From an uncultured Clostridia bacterium (GTDB lineage Bacteria; Bacillota; Clostridia; TANB77; CAG-508): a DNA stretch of 64,000 bases. The position numbers and the translations under genes were made by a program. The notes below the pieces were generated by a model, which saw only the letters and a program-made list of their open reading frames with translations, had not been told where the DNA came from and did not search any database. The stretch lies in contig CAKPMJ010000004.1 of NCBI GenBank assembly GCA_934167965.1, positions 124,001-188,000 on the forward strand, read 5' to 3'. Shown here piece after piece: positions 36,608-45,877 of the stretch (positions are counted from its first letter, which is position 1; every line of letters begins with the position of its first letter).

Positions 36608-37498
36608 TTATTCATTTACCCATATACCAACTAAAGCCCTGTATTCTCCTCTTTTAGTTAATGATTTTGTATATACTCCTATTATTACTTTTTGAATCTC
36701 TTTTATATTTTCTTCAATTTCAACTTCTAGTTTATCTACTTTTATTCCAAGTAACATCCCATTTTGCTTTCCGAGTGACGAAAACGGAATCACTTTTAAT
36801 TTTGATATATATTGATTTTGAATATCCTCTGGTATGTCTTTAAAATCACCCCCTAAAACTTTTTCTATATTATTTAATATTTCTTTTGGTATAATTTCAT
36901 ATAGCAGTGTATGTTCCACTACTGCTACAGGGATATTAGTTATTGGTTCTTTTAGAAAATTCCCTGTATCCATCATTGCTTTTGTTTTTACATTCTTTCC
37001 ATTTATGTATATTTTTATATTGTATATTAAATCTTTTCTTGATAGTTTTCCTTTTGCAAAATTAAACCCTATTATTATTACTATAAATGCAACTACTATG
37101 CCTATTAATATTGTTTTTAAAGTATAACTTCCTACTATCATTCCATTTTGTATTGTTATATTTTGAGTATTTACCATATATATTATTCCAAGTGCTGCTC
37201 CTGCAAATACAAATGATACCAAGTAAAACAATACTAATTTCTTAGCTAATACCTTAAAATTCTTTGTTTCAAATGCTATATATACCATTGCTATTGATAA
37301 CATCCATTTTACTATCATATTTGAGTATATATTTATTTTTAAAATATAATATATTACTGAATATACTGCTCCTATTAAACTTGATATTATCATTTTTTTT
37401 TGGTTTATTTTTGATTTAGATACTATCCCTGTTGCATATAAAATTATATAATTTATAACTATATTTTCTATAAATATTATGTCTATGTAAACTGTCAT
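36608..37498 (-). CDS. spoIIGA: Sigma-E processing peptidase SpoIIGA
   Basis: SpoIIGA is a membrane aspartic protease that cuts pro-SigE after septation. The 296-residue protein has five membrane helices in the first 150 residues (start [20 protein letters not shown]) and a C-terminal protease domain. The catalytic Asp is in [12 protein letters not shown] near residue 178, which matches the D-S/T-G-N of retropepsin-like folds. Other conserved parts are [17 protein letters not shown] and [14 protein letters not shown]. It lies 31 bases before sigE on the same strand. An extended -10 (TGGTACAAT) lies near 37515-37523. Confidence 0.93.
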   Translation of the reverse strand: MTVYIDIIFIENIVINYIILYATGIVSKSKINQKKMIISSLIGAVYSVIYYILKINIYSNMIVKWMLSIAMVYIAFETKNFKVLAKKLVLFYLVSFVFAGAALGIIYMVNTQNITIQNGMIVGSYTLKTILIGIVVAFIVIIIGFNFAKGKLSRKDLIYNIKIYINGKNVKTKAMMDTGNFLKEPITNIPVAVVEHTLLYEIIPKEILNNIEKVLGGDFKDIPEDIQNQYISKLKVIPFSSLGKQNGMLLGIKVDKLEVEIEENIKEIQKVIIGVYTKSLTKRGEYRALVGIWVNE

Positions 37499-37514
37499 TT
37501 TCTCACCTGAATGT

Positions 37515-37523
37515 ATTGTACCA
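37515..37523 (-). promoter_or_regulatory. Extended -10 of spoIIGA promoter (spacing unusual)
   Basis: TGGTACAAT on the minus strand lies 17-25 bases before the spoIIGA start. The nearest -35 candidate, AAGACA, is 21 bases upstream of the -10. The B. subtilis spoIIG promoter also has long spacing (22 bp) and needs Spo0A. No clear 0A box is seen. Confidence 0.35.
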
Positions 37524-37559
37524 CCTTTTATTTAAAAAGTTTGTCTTTTCTTATTGTAG

Positions 37560-37596
37560 AAAAAAAGAAATAATCTACAAATTTAGATTATTTCTT
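37560..37596 (-). terminator. Terminator of the 575-residue unknown gene
   Basis: A 12-bp stem (37565-37576 and 37585-37596) with an 8-nt loop is followed on the minus strand by TTTTTTCTAC. Confidence 0.75.
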
Positions 37597-37606
37597 GCTA
37601 ATGTTT

Positions 37607-39334
37607 TTATCTTTCCTCATCTTTTTCTTTATTTTTTTCTCGTATTTCCCCTGTCTGTATATTAATTATTTTCTCTGGTCTATTTTTTAAATGTTCCGGA
37701 TATTTATCGTGATCTTTTATATATCTCAAGTGATATAACATTTTTTCTTGATCTTCAGGTAAGTTTCTCTTTTTCAAACATTCATTTATACATTTTTTAT
37801 ATTTATTGCTTGCTGGCATTAATATTTGGGTTGGTATTACATTTCCATTGTGAGTAAAATCTTCTGCACCCTCATATACAGGCAATTCCATTTTTTCTCC
37901 TCTACATTTCAAAAAATTTTTTATTAAACTTCTTTCAATATGTAATCTTACAGGCATATTCATTCCTTCATAGTCAATACCTATTAATAAAAACTTCGAA
38001 TCATTTTTTAATCTACTCATTTCATCTGCTATATATCCCCAATTCGTTTTCGATTTATCATCATATATCATACTTAGAATATTCATCATTGTACTATTTT
38101 TACATTTATATGCATTTTCTAATTGATTATATAGTAACGAATAATTTATATAATCATTTGATAGGTTGTTATCTGTTTTTCCTGTTTTTTCATATATGTA
38201 GTCATCATATCTTTTTTGAAAAGGATCCAATACTGCTTCTACTTCTTTTCTTACATCTATAGTTTCATTCTCATATTCGCCTTTGCTGTTCTTCTTTTCG
38301 TTCTTTTTATTTAATATTGTTGATACTATTGCTGAAATTCCTTTTAATAATTCTGTTTTTGTTTCTATTAATTCCATTTCCCAATTAGTATATGATGTTT
38401 TATCACCGTTTTCTAATATTCCTAACTCAACTAAAGCAAATATTGCATTATTTATTCTTTCTGTTTCTTTTGCAAATCTATTTTGCCAAAATGCATTTAA
38501 TACTAATAAATCTTCCACTGAATATTGTTCTAATACTTCTTCGGAAAATAGTTGGTTTAACTCAACCTCTTTTTTACCAAATCTGTCTTTATATAATGGT
38601 TGCTCTAATTCCGATAATCCCATTCCTTTAAGCTTTGACGAATTCAAACTTTTGTATCTTTCTACAAAATTAAATTGCTCAAAAAATCTTCCCATTGATT
38701 TCATTGAATTTATTAAGTCTTTTTTTATCTCTCCTTCAATGTCTGGAAGTAAAGCTATTATTAAGTTTCTTATATTAGTTACTTCATCTTCTGTTGTTGT
38801 ATTTACAAGTACCTCTAATACTTTCCTTTCTTCATTTGATAAATTTGACTCTATCTCTCTCTTTTCTTTATTACTAGCATTTTTGTAATTTTCACTAAAT
38901 CTTATAGTTTCTTTTGGTATAAACCTATGTGCTAAAGCATATCTCATGTCTTCTATTAACACTTTATAATTATTCTCATTGTTCGCATTATATATTCCAT
39001 CCTTATATTTTATATTTCCCTCTTTATTTAGTTGGTTATACATTTCTTCTAATTTTTTACCATCTTTTATTAACTCTTTGGCCGCTTTATATTGAAAATA
39101 TTTTCCTCTTATATTAGCAGATTTTGAAAAGTCTACAAGTATTTCATATTGTTCATCTATATACTTTTCTTGCATGTCTATTACACGCATATTAGGATTT
39201 TCTTTTTTTATTCTCTCAAAATATTCTAATATTAGTTCTAAATCTTTTTTCATATAAAACTTTTTTGTTTCTGTTATTCTTACTGGCTTATACTTTCTTT
39301 TTTGTAATAAATCTCTTATTTCTGAATTTTCCAT
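37607..39334 (-). CDS. Large unknown protein, predicted helical
   Basis: This 575-residue cytoplasmic protein has no signal, no membrane helix and no recognised domain. The N-terminus is basic (MENSEIRDLLQKRKYKP). It contains helical charged stretches (LSNEERKVLEVLVNTTTEDEV and IRNLIIALLPDIEGEIKKD) and a possible two-strand segment MPVRLHIERSLIKNFLK near residue 465. A CGGAGAA ribosome site precedes the ATG. It is a monocistronic gene with a terminator, between spoIIGA and the mobile-type ORF6N gene. The location beside the sporulation genes could point to a spore role, but nothing in the sequence shows it. I do not recognise the family. Confidence 0.7.
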   Translation of the reverse strand: MENSEIRDLLQKRKYKPVRITETKKFYMKKDLELILEYFERIKKENPNMRVIDMQEKYIDEQYEILVDFSKSANIRGKYFQYKAAKELIKDGKKLEEMYNQLNKEGNIKYKDGIYNANNENNYKVLIEDMRYALAHRFIPKETIRFSENYKNASNKEKREIESNLSNEERKVLEVLVNTTTEDEVTNIRNLIIALLPDIEGEIKKDLINSMKSMGRFFEQFNFVERYKSLNSSKLKGMGLSELEQPLYKDRFGKKEVELNQLFSEEVLEQYSVEDLLVLNAFWQNRFAKETERINNAIFALVELGILENGDKTSYTNWEMELIETKTELLKGISAIVSTILNKKNEKKNSKGEYENETIDVRKEVEAVLDPFQKRYDDYIYEKTGKTDNNLSNDYINYSLLYNQLENAYKCKNSTMMNILSMIYDDKSKTNWGYIADEMSRLKNDSKFLLIGIDYEGMNMPVRLHIERSLIKNFLKCRGEKMELPVYEGAEDFTHNGNVIPTQILMPASNKYKKCINECLKKRNLPEDQEKMLYHLRYIKDHDKYPEHLKNRPEKIINIQTGEIREKNKEKDEER

Positions 39335-39495
39335 ATTATTTCTCCGTTTTGATTTTATGGTGCCTTAGTGGTACTTACTCACAAAAAAATAGTCCATTTT
39401 CATGCATATACTCCACATTTAGCACAAAAAGATTTCTGTTTATCAACTGTATATATATTTTAACATATCGTTTTAAAAAAGTATATACTAAATAT

Positions 39496-39530
39496 AAAAA
39501 ACTCTCTATCATCTTTTTTGATGATAGAGA
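39496..39530 (-). terminator. Minus-strand terminator after the ORF6N/remnant region
   Basis: An 11-bp perfect stem (39503-39513 and 39520-39530) with a T6 loop is followed on the minus strand by TTTTTTAT. The region 39335-39495 beside it holds no gene that I can see. Confidence 0.7.
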
Positions 39531-39545
39531 ATTTAGGCAATTCAA

Positions 39546-39674
39546 TTACTTACCAAAATAAAGTAACCACTTTAGTTTAGCCATATCAATTTTCTCTACT
39601 CTCAAAATTCTAATTCCCGCATTATTCGCAACATAAATTTCTAGCTGTTGCTGAACAAGTGTGTCTGACAATTC
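39546..39674 (-). pseudogene. 3' remnant of an unknown gene
   Basis: The frame is open from just after a stop to a TAA at 39546-39548, with no start codon near the front. It codes for 42 residues with a protein-like mix (QQQLEIYVANNAGIRILRVE, then a KLKWLLYFGK end). The segment is followed by a proper terminator. It has no ribosome site of its own. It looks like the C-terminal end of a lost gene cut when the ORF6N gene was inserted. I cannot name the family. Confidence 0.45.
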
Positions 39675-39684
39675 CTAAAGCAAC

Positions 39685-40587
39685 TTATAAACTTATAATC
39701 TTATTTATAATCTCCATATCTTCAATTTTATTAATTCCAAAACATTTCTTACCTAAATCCTTTATTGATGCACCTAGATGATACATTTCCTTATTGTCTA
39801 TTACTATAAATCTGTCGTGGAATTTATTTGTTTTAGCTATTTTTAAAATAGGATATTCTTTATTAAATTTTTGAATATCAATTTTTTCTATATTACTTTT
39901 ATCAGAGGTTAGTATTACAACTTCTACATTCTTATTCTTTTTTGTAAGCATTTTTAGAACACTATCATCTATATAATTATCTATTATCAAAATCTTATTA
40001 TTTGCTTTCTTGATAATATCAATTATTAAACTGTATGCATCATATATTTGTCCTTCAAAGAATATTTTTTGTTTTATATTTTCTTCGTTTTGTAATTGGT
40101 CAAATACTTTATCAAATTTTTTATCATGTTCTAATAATTTATATTCTACATTTGTTAATCTTTCAAATAGTTGTCCATTTGAAGATATAAATTTTCTCAT
40201 TTCTACAAAAGCATTCATAATGTTTATACTTACTTGAATTGCTACATCATTTTTTAGTAAACCTGATAGCATTGCTATTCCTTGCTCTGTAAAAACATAA
40301 GGTAAATATTTACGATGTTTACCTCTACCAATATTTTCATTTAAAGTCGCAATTTGCGACCTTAAAGATTTATATTCATCTTCATTTAGTTGAAAACAAA
40401 AATTTTCTGGAAATCTTGGTTTATTTCTATTTACTGTTTCATTTATTCTCTTAGTAGGATAATGATATAACATTGCAACATCACTATCTATCATTACTTG
40501 CTTTCCTCTTATAGTATATATTAAACTTTTTATTTTTTCATTTGATATGTTGTCTTGAACTACCAAACTGTTTATTTCATTTTCCAT
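39685..40587 (-). CDS. ORF6N-domain protein with PLD-like C-terminus
   Basis: I start it at ATG 40587 (MENEINSL), with AAAGGATG 8 bases upstream; 300 residues. The N-terminal half is an ORF6N domain as in phage antirepressors (IRGKQVMIDSDVAMLY, then NRNKPRFPENFCFQL and YVFTEQGIAMLSGLL). A short coiled coil links it to a phospholipase D-like half with ILIIDNYIDDSVLKML, then VVILTSDKS, and KFHDRFIVIDNKEMYHLGAS, where the usual HxK reads HDR. Proteins of this form occur in phages and also alone in chromosomes. A palindrome overlaps its promoter, so it may repress itself. The exact role, whether a regulator or a nuclease, is not known. Confidence 0.8.
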   Translation of the reverse strand: MENEINSLVVQDNISNEKIKSLIYTIRGKQVMIDSDVAMLYHYPTKRINETVNRNKPRFPENFCFQLNEDEYKSLRSQIATLNENIGRGKHRKYLPYVFTEQGIAMLSGLLKNDVAIQVSINIMNAFVEMRKFISSNGQLFERLTNVEYKLLEHDKKFDKVFDQLQNEENIKQKIFFEGQIYDAYSLIIDIIKKANNKILIIDNYIDDSVLKMLTKKNKNVEVVILTSDKSNIEKIDIQKFNKEYPILKIAKTNKFHDRFIVIDNKEMYHLGASIKDLGKKCFGINKIEDMEIINKIISL

Positions 40588-40605
40588 GATTTCACATCCT
40601 TTTAT

Positions 40606-40644
40606 AACTATATATAGTTTAAAACATTTGTTTGTTGTTGTCAA
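40606..40644 (-). promoter_or_regulatory. Promoter and operator-like palindrome of the ORF6N gene
   Basis: TTGACA (40639-40644) and TAAACT (40616-40621) are spaced by 17 bases on the minus strand. A 14-bp perfect palindrome AACTATATATAGTT (40606-40619) overlaps the -10. This is a typical place for a repressor site. Confidence 0.55.
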
Positions 40645-40723
40645 GCATTTTTCAATATTTATATATTTTTTATTTATTGTTTTTGTAGAATAATATAATA
40701 AATATTATAAAATATTCAAGCAC

Positions 40724-40773
40724 AAAAAAATCAACCTTTTACAGCTGATTTCTTGATTATCGTCTGGTTGAAT
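40724..40773 (-). terminator. Probable terminator of the tmRNA gene
   Basis: On the minus strand a stem ending GGTTGATT can pair with an upstream TCAACC (40731-40736 with 40766-40771) or AATCAA (40753-40758), and a T7 run follows directly. Two foldings compete. Confidence 0.5.
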
Positions 40774-40795
40774 GATTTAATCTTTTGGTGGAGGT

Positions 40796-41141
40796 GAGGA
40801 GGGTCGAACTCCTGTCCATCACACCTTCCATATAAAATTCTCCGAGTGCAGTTTATTTTTTATACTTCATTTATTTAACGAGAATAAACACCCTTTAAAT
40901 AAATATAGCCTTTAAATACCTACTACTTTCAAGGCAAAAGTAGCTTCGTTTCCCACTAAGATAACACTTCTATAAATATGTGGGAATATCTATAGAAATG
41001 TAGTTGTGCCTAGGCAGCAACTAATTCACAATTTTCATTGTTTGCATTTATATTTAATCTCGCTTTTTTATAGTGGCCAAAGCGACCATCCACTACTCGC
41101 TATTTATACTTCTAGCATAATGTCGAAACCATTACACCCCC
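40796..41141 (-). ncRNA. ssrA: Transfer-messenger RNA (tmRNA)
   Basis: tmRNA releases stalled ribosomes and tags the nascent protein for proteolysis. The 5' end GGGGGTGTAATGGTTTCGAC is at 41141. The 3' end, with CACCTCC then ACCA, is at 40796. The 7-bp acceptor stem has G3-U70, the identity element for alanyl-tRNA synthetase. The T arm has stem AGGAG/CTCCT and loop TTCGACC. The tag frame from GCA (41043-41045) to TAG (41010-41012) encodes ANNENCELVAA, 11 residues plus the tRNA-borne Ala. The total length of 346 nt is normal. A promoter lies at 41155-41183. Confidence 0.95.
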
Positions 41142-41154
41142 ATATACAATATAT

Positions 41155-41183
41155 AGTATACTATATATTGCTGTTTTTTTCAA
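41155..41183 (-). promoter_or_regulatory. Promoter of tmRNA
   Basis: TTGAAA (41178-41183), 17 bases, TATACT (41155-41160) on the minus strand. The predicted start is about 7 bases before the mature 5' end. Confidence 0.7.
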
Positions 41184-41195
41184 TATTTAATATTT

Positions 41196-41232
41196 AAAAA
41201 TAGCAACCTTTTAAAAAGAGGCTGCTATTTTT
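41196..41232 (-). terminator. Terminator of groEL
   Basis: A 13-bp stem with one mismatch (41196-41208 and 41220-41232) has T-rich ends on both strands. It lies 18 bases after the groEL stop. Confidence 0.75.
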
Positions 41233-41249
41233 TCAAGCTTTTTGATTTA

Positions 41250-42917
<1,668 letters not shown>

Positions 42918-42920
42918 TTA

Positions 42921-43265
<345 letters not shown>

Positions 43266-43292
43266 TTAGCACTCTTCTTTATAGACTGCTAA
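43266..43292 (-). promoter_or_regulatory. CIRCE element (HrcA operator)
   Basis: TTAGCACTC, 9 bases, GACTGCTAA on the plus strand. The consensus right arm is GAGTGCTAA, so one base differs. It lies between the -10 and the groES ribosome site. HrcA bound here would block transcription of groESL in the absence of stress. Confidence 0.9.
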
Positions 43293-43295
43293 TAT

Positions 43296-43322
43296 ATTAT
43301 ACCCCTTTATAGAAAAAGTCAA
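43296..43322 (-). promoter_or_regulatory. Promoter of groESL
   Basis: TTGACT (43317-43322), 15 bases, TATAAT (43296-43301) on the minus strand. The spacing is short but both boxes are near consensus. Confidence 0.6.
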
Positions 43323-43356
43323 TACTTTTATAAAAAATTCACATTATTTTCACAAT

Positions 43357-43397
43357 AAAAAACGAAACAATTTATTTTATTCATTGTTCCGTTTTTT
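43357..43397 (-). terminator. Terminator of uppP
   Basis: A 14-bp stem with one mismatch (43357-43370 and 43384-43397), 7 bases after the uppP stop, ends in TTTTTT on the minus strand. Confidence 0.75.
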
Positions 43398-43403
43398 ATT
43401 CTC

Positions 43404-44207
43404 CTATCTTATGAAAAATAATCCTATTACTATTATTCCAATTATTACTCTATATATTGCAAATACTTTGAAACTTCCCTTTTTTAAATATTCCAATAAG
43501 AATTTTATTATTAAAATTCCTACTACAAAACTTGCTAATATTCCTAGTAAAAATGATAAGTCAAATGTAAATTTATCTAAGTCAAATATTACTGCTGCAA
43601 ACGTTATTGGTGTTGCTAACAAAAATGAATATTTTGCTGCACTTTCTCTATCTACACCTAATGCTCTTGCAACTGTCATTGTTATTCCTGAACGTGATAC
43701 TCCTGGAAATGCTGCTGCTAGCGCTTGCGATATACCTATTAGCACTGATTGTTTAAGTGTCATTTTTTCATAAGTTACATTTGATTTTGCTTTTTTATCA
43801 ACTATGTAAAGTACTATTCCCATTACAATTAAAGTTATTGCTATTACTAACATTTCTAAATTTAAATTGTCTACAAACAATTTACTTGATAATTTATCTA
43901 ATACTAAACTTAATATTCCTGCTGGTATTGTTGCAATTACTAAATACCAAAATATTCTTCCATCTGTTGATTTTTCTTTTTTTACTACTTGTTTATATCC
44001 TCCTACAAATAAGTTTATCCAATCTTTAAAGAAGAATATTACTATTGCAAGTAATGTTCCTATATGTAAAGCTACATCAAATGAGTCTGGCATTGGTGGC
44101 CAATTGAACACCCATGGAAATAGATTTAAGTGTGCCGAACTTGATACAGGTAAAAACTCTGTTAATCCTTGCACTATTCCTAATATTATTGATTGTATTA
44201 CTGTCAT
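43404..44207 (-). CDS. uppP: Undecaprenyl-diphosphatase UppP/BacA
   Basis: UppP removes one phosphate from undecaprenyl diphosphate to recycle the wall lipid carrier; extra copies give bacitracin resistance. The 267-residue protein has seven or eight membrane helices. The catalytic region near the N-terminus is GLTEFLPVSSSAHL (about residues 15-28), with Glu and His in place. The second conserved loop is FPGVSRSGITM near residue 169, with the essential Arg. It is the last gene in a run of envelope genes (femX, alr, ftsH, GH15) and ends at a terminator. Confidence 0.95.
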   Translation of the reverse strand: MTVIQSIILGIVQGLTEFLPVSSSAHLNLFPWVFNWPPMPDSFDVALHIGTLLAIVIFFFKDWINLFVGGYKQVVKKEKSTDGRIFWYLVIATIPAGILSLVLDKLSSKLFVDNLNLEMLVIAITLIVMGIVLYIVDKKAKSNVTYEKMTLKQSVLIGISQALAAAFPGVSRSGITMTVARALGVDRESAAKYSFLLATPITFAAVIFDLDKFTFDLSFLLGILASFVVGILIIKFLLEYLKKGSFKVFAIYRVIIGIIVIGLFFIR

Positions 44208-44255
44208 TTATTTTTCCTCCATTCATATTTCTTTTATTAATATATTCTATATATC

Positions 44256-45872
44256 TTATTTTATGTTGTATGATCCATCATCTTGTTTTTCTAATTCAAT
44301 ATTGGCTTTTAGGGAAACTACAGGACGAACCCCAGTACTCGGACTAGAAACAGAACCATATGAATTATACAAATAGTTGTAGCTCACACGTCCATCAGAA
44401 GTCACATAGCGCATACCGAAAGATGCACGTTCAAGACGAGTAGCAACAAACGACGAAGCTAACCAGTAACTTACTTTTGATCCCGATTTATTCATAAACA
44501 ATGTTTTGTACTCTTCACTTTCTGTATTTAATCCTTCTCCTGTTCCTGATGATATATCTAAAGAGTTGGGATAATAATAATAAACACTACTTGTTAATGT
44601 TGTTATTACTGCTGGTGTTGTTGTATCTTGCATTGAAAATTTCCATGTTTTATTTTCTATATCATACCAGTTAAACCCATTGGTTGAATAATTTGGATCA
44701 GCGTCACTTCCACCACTCCCACTATCTCCATTGCTTCCTGACCATGACACTACATTTGCCGTTGCCGTCCATGAATATGTTGTTTTATTTCCATATTCAT
44801 TTGATTCGCCTTTTCTGAATTTTGTTCCTATCGTGCTTTGTTCTGGATCATATTTTCCTACGTTATTTGGATTGTATCCTGTTATTTTATTTATATCATC
44901 TACATTTACACTTCTTGCTCCTGTTGCTCCATATCCACTTCCAAATACACTACATACTTTATTTAATTCTTTCTCCCCGTAATTATATCCTGCTATTCCT
45001 CTTAAATAAAAATCTGCATCTTTTATTGTTTTTACTGGATCTGCTGAGATTATTAATAATTCTCCTGTCTTTTCATCTACTCCCAATACTCTCCATCCAT
45101 TTGTTGTCGCTTTATTACTAAAAATTCGCGCTCCACATCCATTTCCTTCTGCCAATGTCTTTTCACTTGCTTTATAAATTCCTATGTCCGTTGGGCTTCC
45201 ACCATCCGATGTTATTGTTTTTTCCTCTATTGTTTCTCCCTTTGCATCTTTTGCTGCTGCATTATAATTTATATAATCTCCTATTTTCAATTTTAATTTT
45301 TTATTAGTAACTATAGTTTTTCTTCCATTAGTATCTTTTTCATAAAACCACTTGCCAATACCGTTAAATTTTATAGTATCTATTCCAAAATTTTTCGCTG
45401 AATAATACATTTCATTTTGATATTCAACTCCTCCATAAAGTCGAACTTCTCTTTCATCTAAATTCACTATAAAATTATAAGAAATACCTTCTACCTTTAA
45501 ATTATTCTTTATGAAATCTGTTGATAAATACATGTAATTATCCTGATTAGTTGAGTCAATAGTCAATCCATTTAATGTTTGATTAACTATTGAACTATCA
45601 AGTTCAGTTTCAAAATTGGAACCTTTTATAGTACCTGCAAATGTATCATTTTTCCAATTTGCTTTTTCTGTTGTATCTTTTATATCGCTATACTCACCAT
45701 ATAAAGAATCTATCTTAGATTGTATAACTTGAAATTGTGACTTTGCATTTTGATATTTTATATAATGAGTCGCTGATACCCCAGAAATTGCTGCTACTGA
45801 TGCAATTATTATTAATACAACAATTGTTATTACTAATGCTAATAATGTTATACCCTTGTTATCTTTTAACAT
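44256..45872 (-). CDS. Prepilin-like protein with C-type-lectin-like, DGR-like C-terminus
   Basis: The 538-residue protein begins with a prepilin signal: DNKG|ITLLALVITIVVLIII, with no Glu at +5. I use ATG 45872 with AAAGGATGAG upstream; the longer frame starts at 45881 and overlaps the GH15 stop by 4 bases. A helical stalk is followed by a long surface part (about residues 70-440, many Asn, Thr, Gly, Tyr) and a C-terminal domain with SYWLASSF, FGMRYVTSDGRVSYNYLY and TGVRPVVSL. The YWLAS and GVRPVVSL frame is that of DUF6273/FGE-like C-type lectin folds used as targets of diversity-generating retroelements. The codons there are G+C-richer. A function in adhesion or binding is inferred. Confidence 0.7.
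   Translation of the reverse strand: MLKDNKGITLLALVITIVVLIIIASVAAISGVSATHYIKYQNAKSQFQVIQSKIDSLYGEYSDIKDTTEKANWKNDTFAGTIKGSNFETELDSSIVNQTLNGLTIDSTNQDNYMYLSTDFIKNNLKVEGISYNFIVNLDEREVRLYGGVEYQNEMYYSAKNFGIDTIKFNGIGKWFYEKDTNGRKTIVTNKKLKLKIGDYINYNAAAKDAKGETIEEKTITSDGGSPTDIGIYKASEKTLAEGNGCGARIFSNKATTNGWRVLGVDEKTGELLIISADPVKTIKDADFYLRGIAGYNYGEKELNKVCSVFGSGYGATGARSVNVDDINKITGYNPNNVGKYDPEQSTIGTKFRKGESNEYGNKTTYSWTATANVVSWSGSNGDSGSGGSDADPNYSTNGFNWYDIENKTWKFSMQDTTTPAVITTLTSSVYYYYPNSLDISSGTGEGLNTESEEYKTLFMNKSGSKVSYWLASSFVATRLERASFGMRYVTSDGRVSYNYLYNSYGSVSSPSTGVRPVVSLKANIELEKQDDGSYNIK
44320..44475 (-). other. Candidate variable region of the pilin-like protein
   Basis: The segment codes for the YWLAS to GVRPVVSL part. 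Hand counting 44311-44480 gives about 43% G+C, against about 30% just upstream. Arg codons are CGT/CGC and many positions are NNT codons, as expected for sites derived from AAT/AAC. No template repeat or reverse transcriptase gene is in the window, so DGR origin is only a hypothesis. Confidence 0.45.
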
Positions 45873-45877
45873 ATATC

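Noticed and set aside
39685..40644. Prophage
   Set aside because: Only one ORF6N gene is present; there are no integrase, capsid, terminase or lysis genes.
44256..45872. A complete DGR in the window
   Set aside because: No reverse transcriptase (no YxDD protein) and no second copy of the variable region were found, so only the target candidate is reported.
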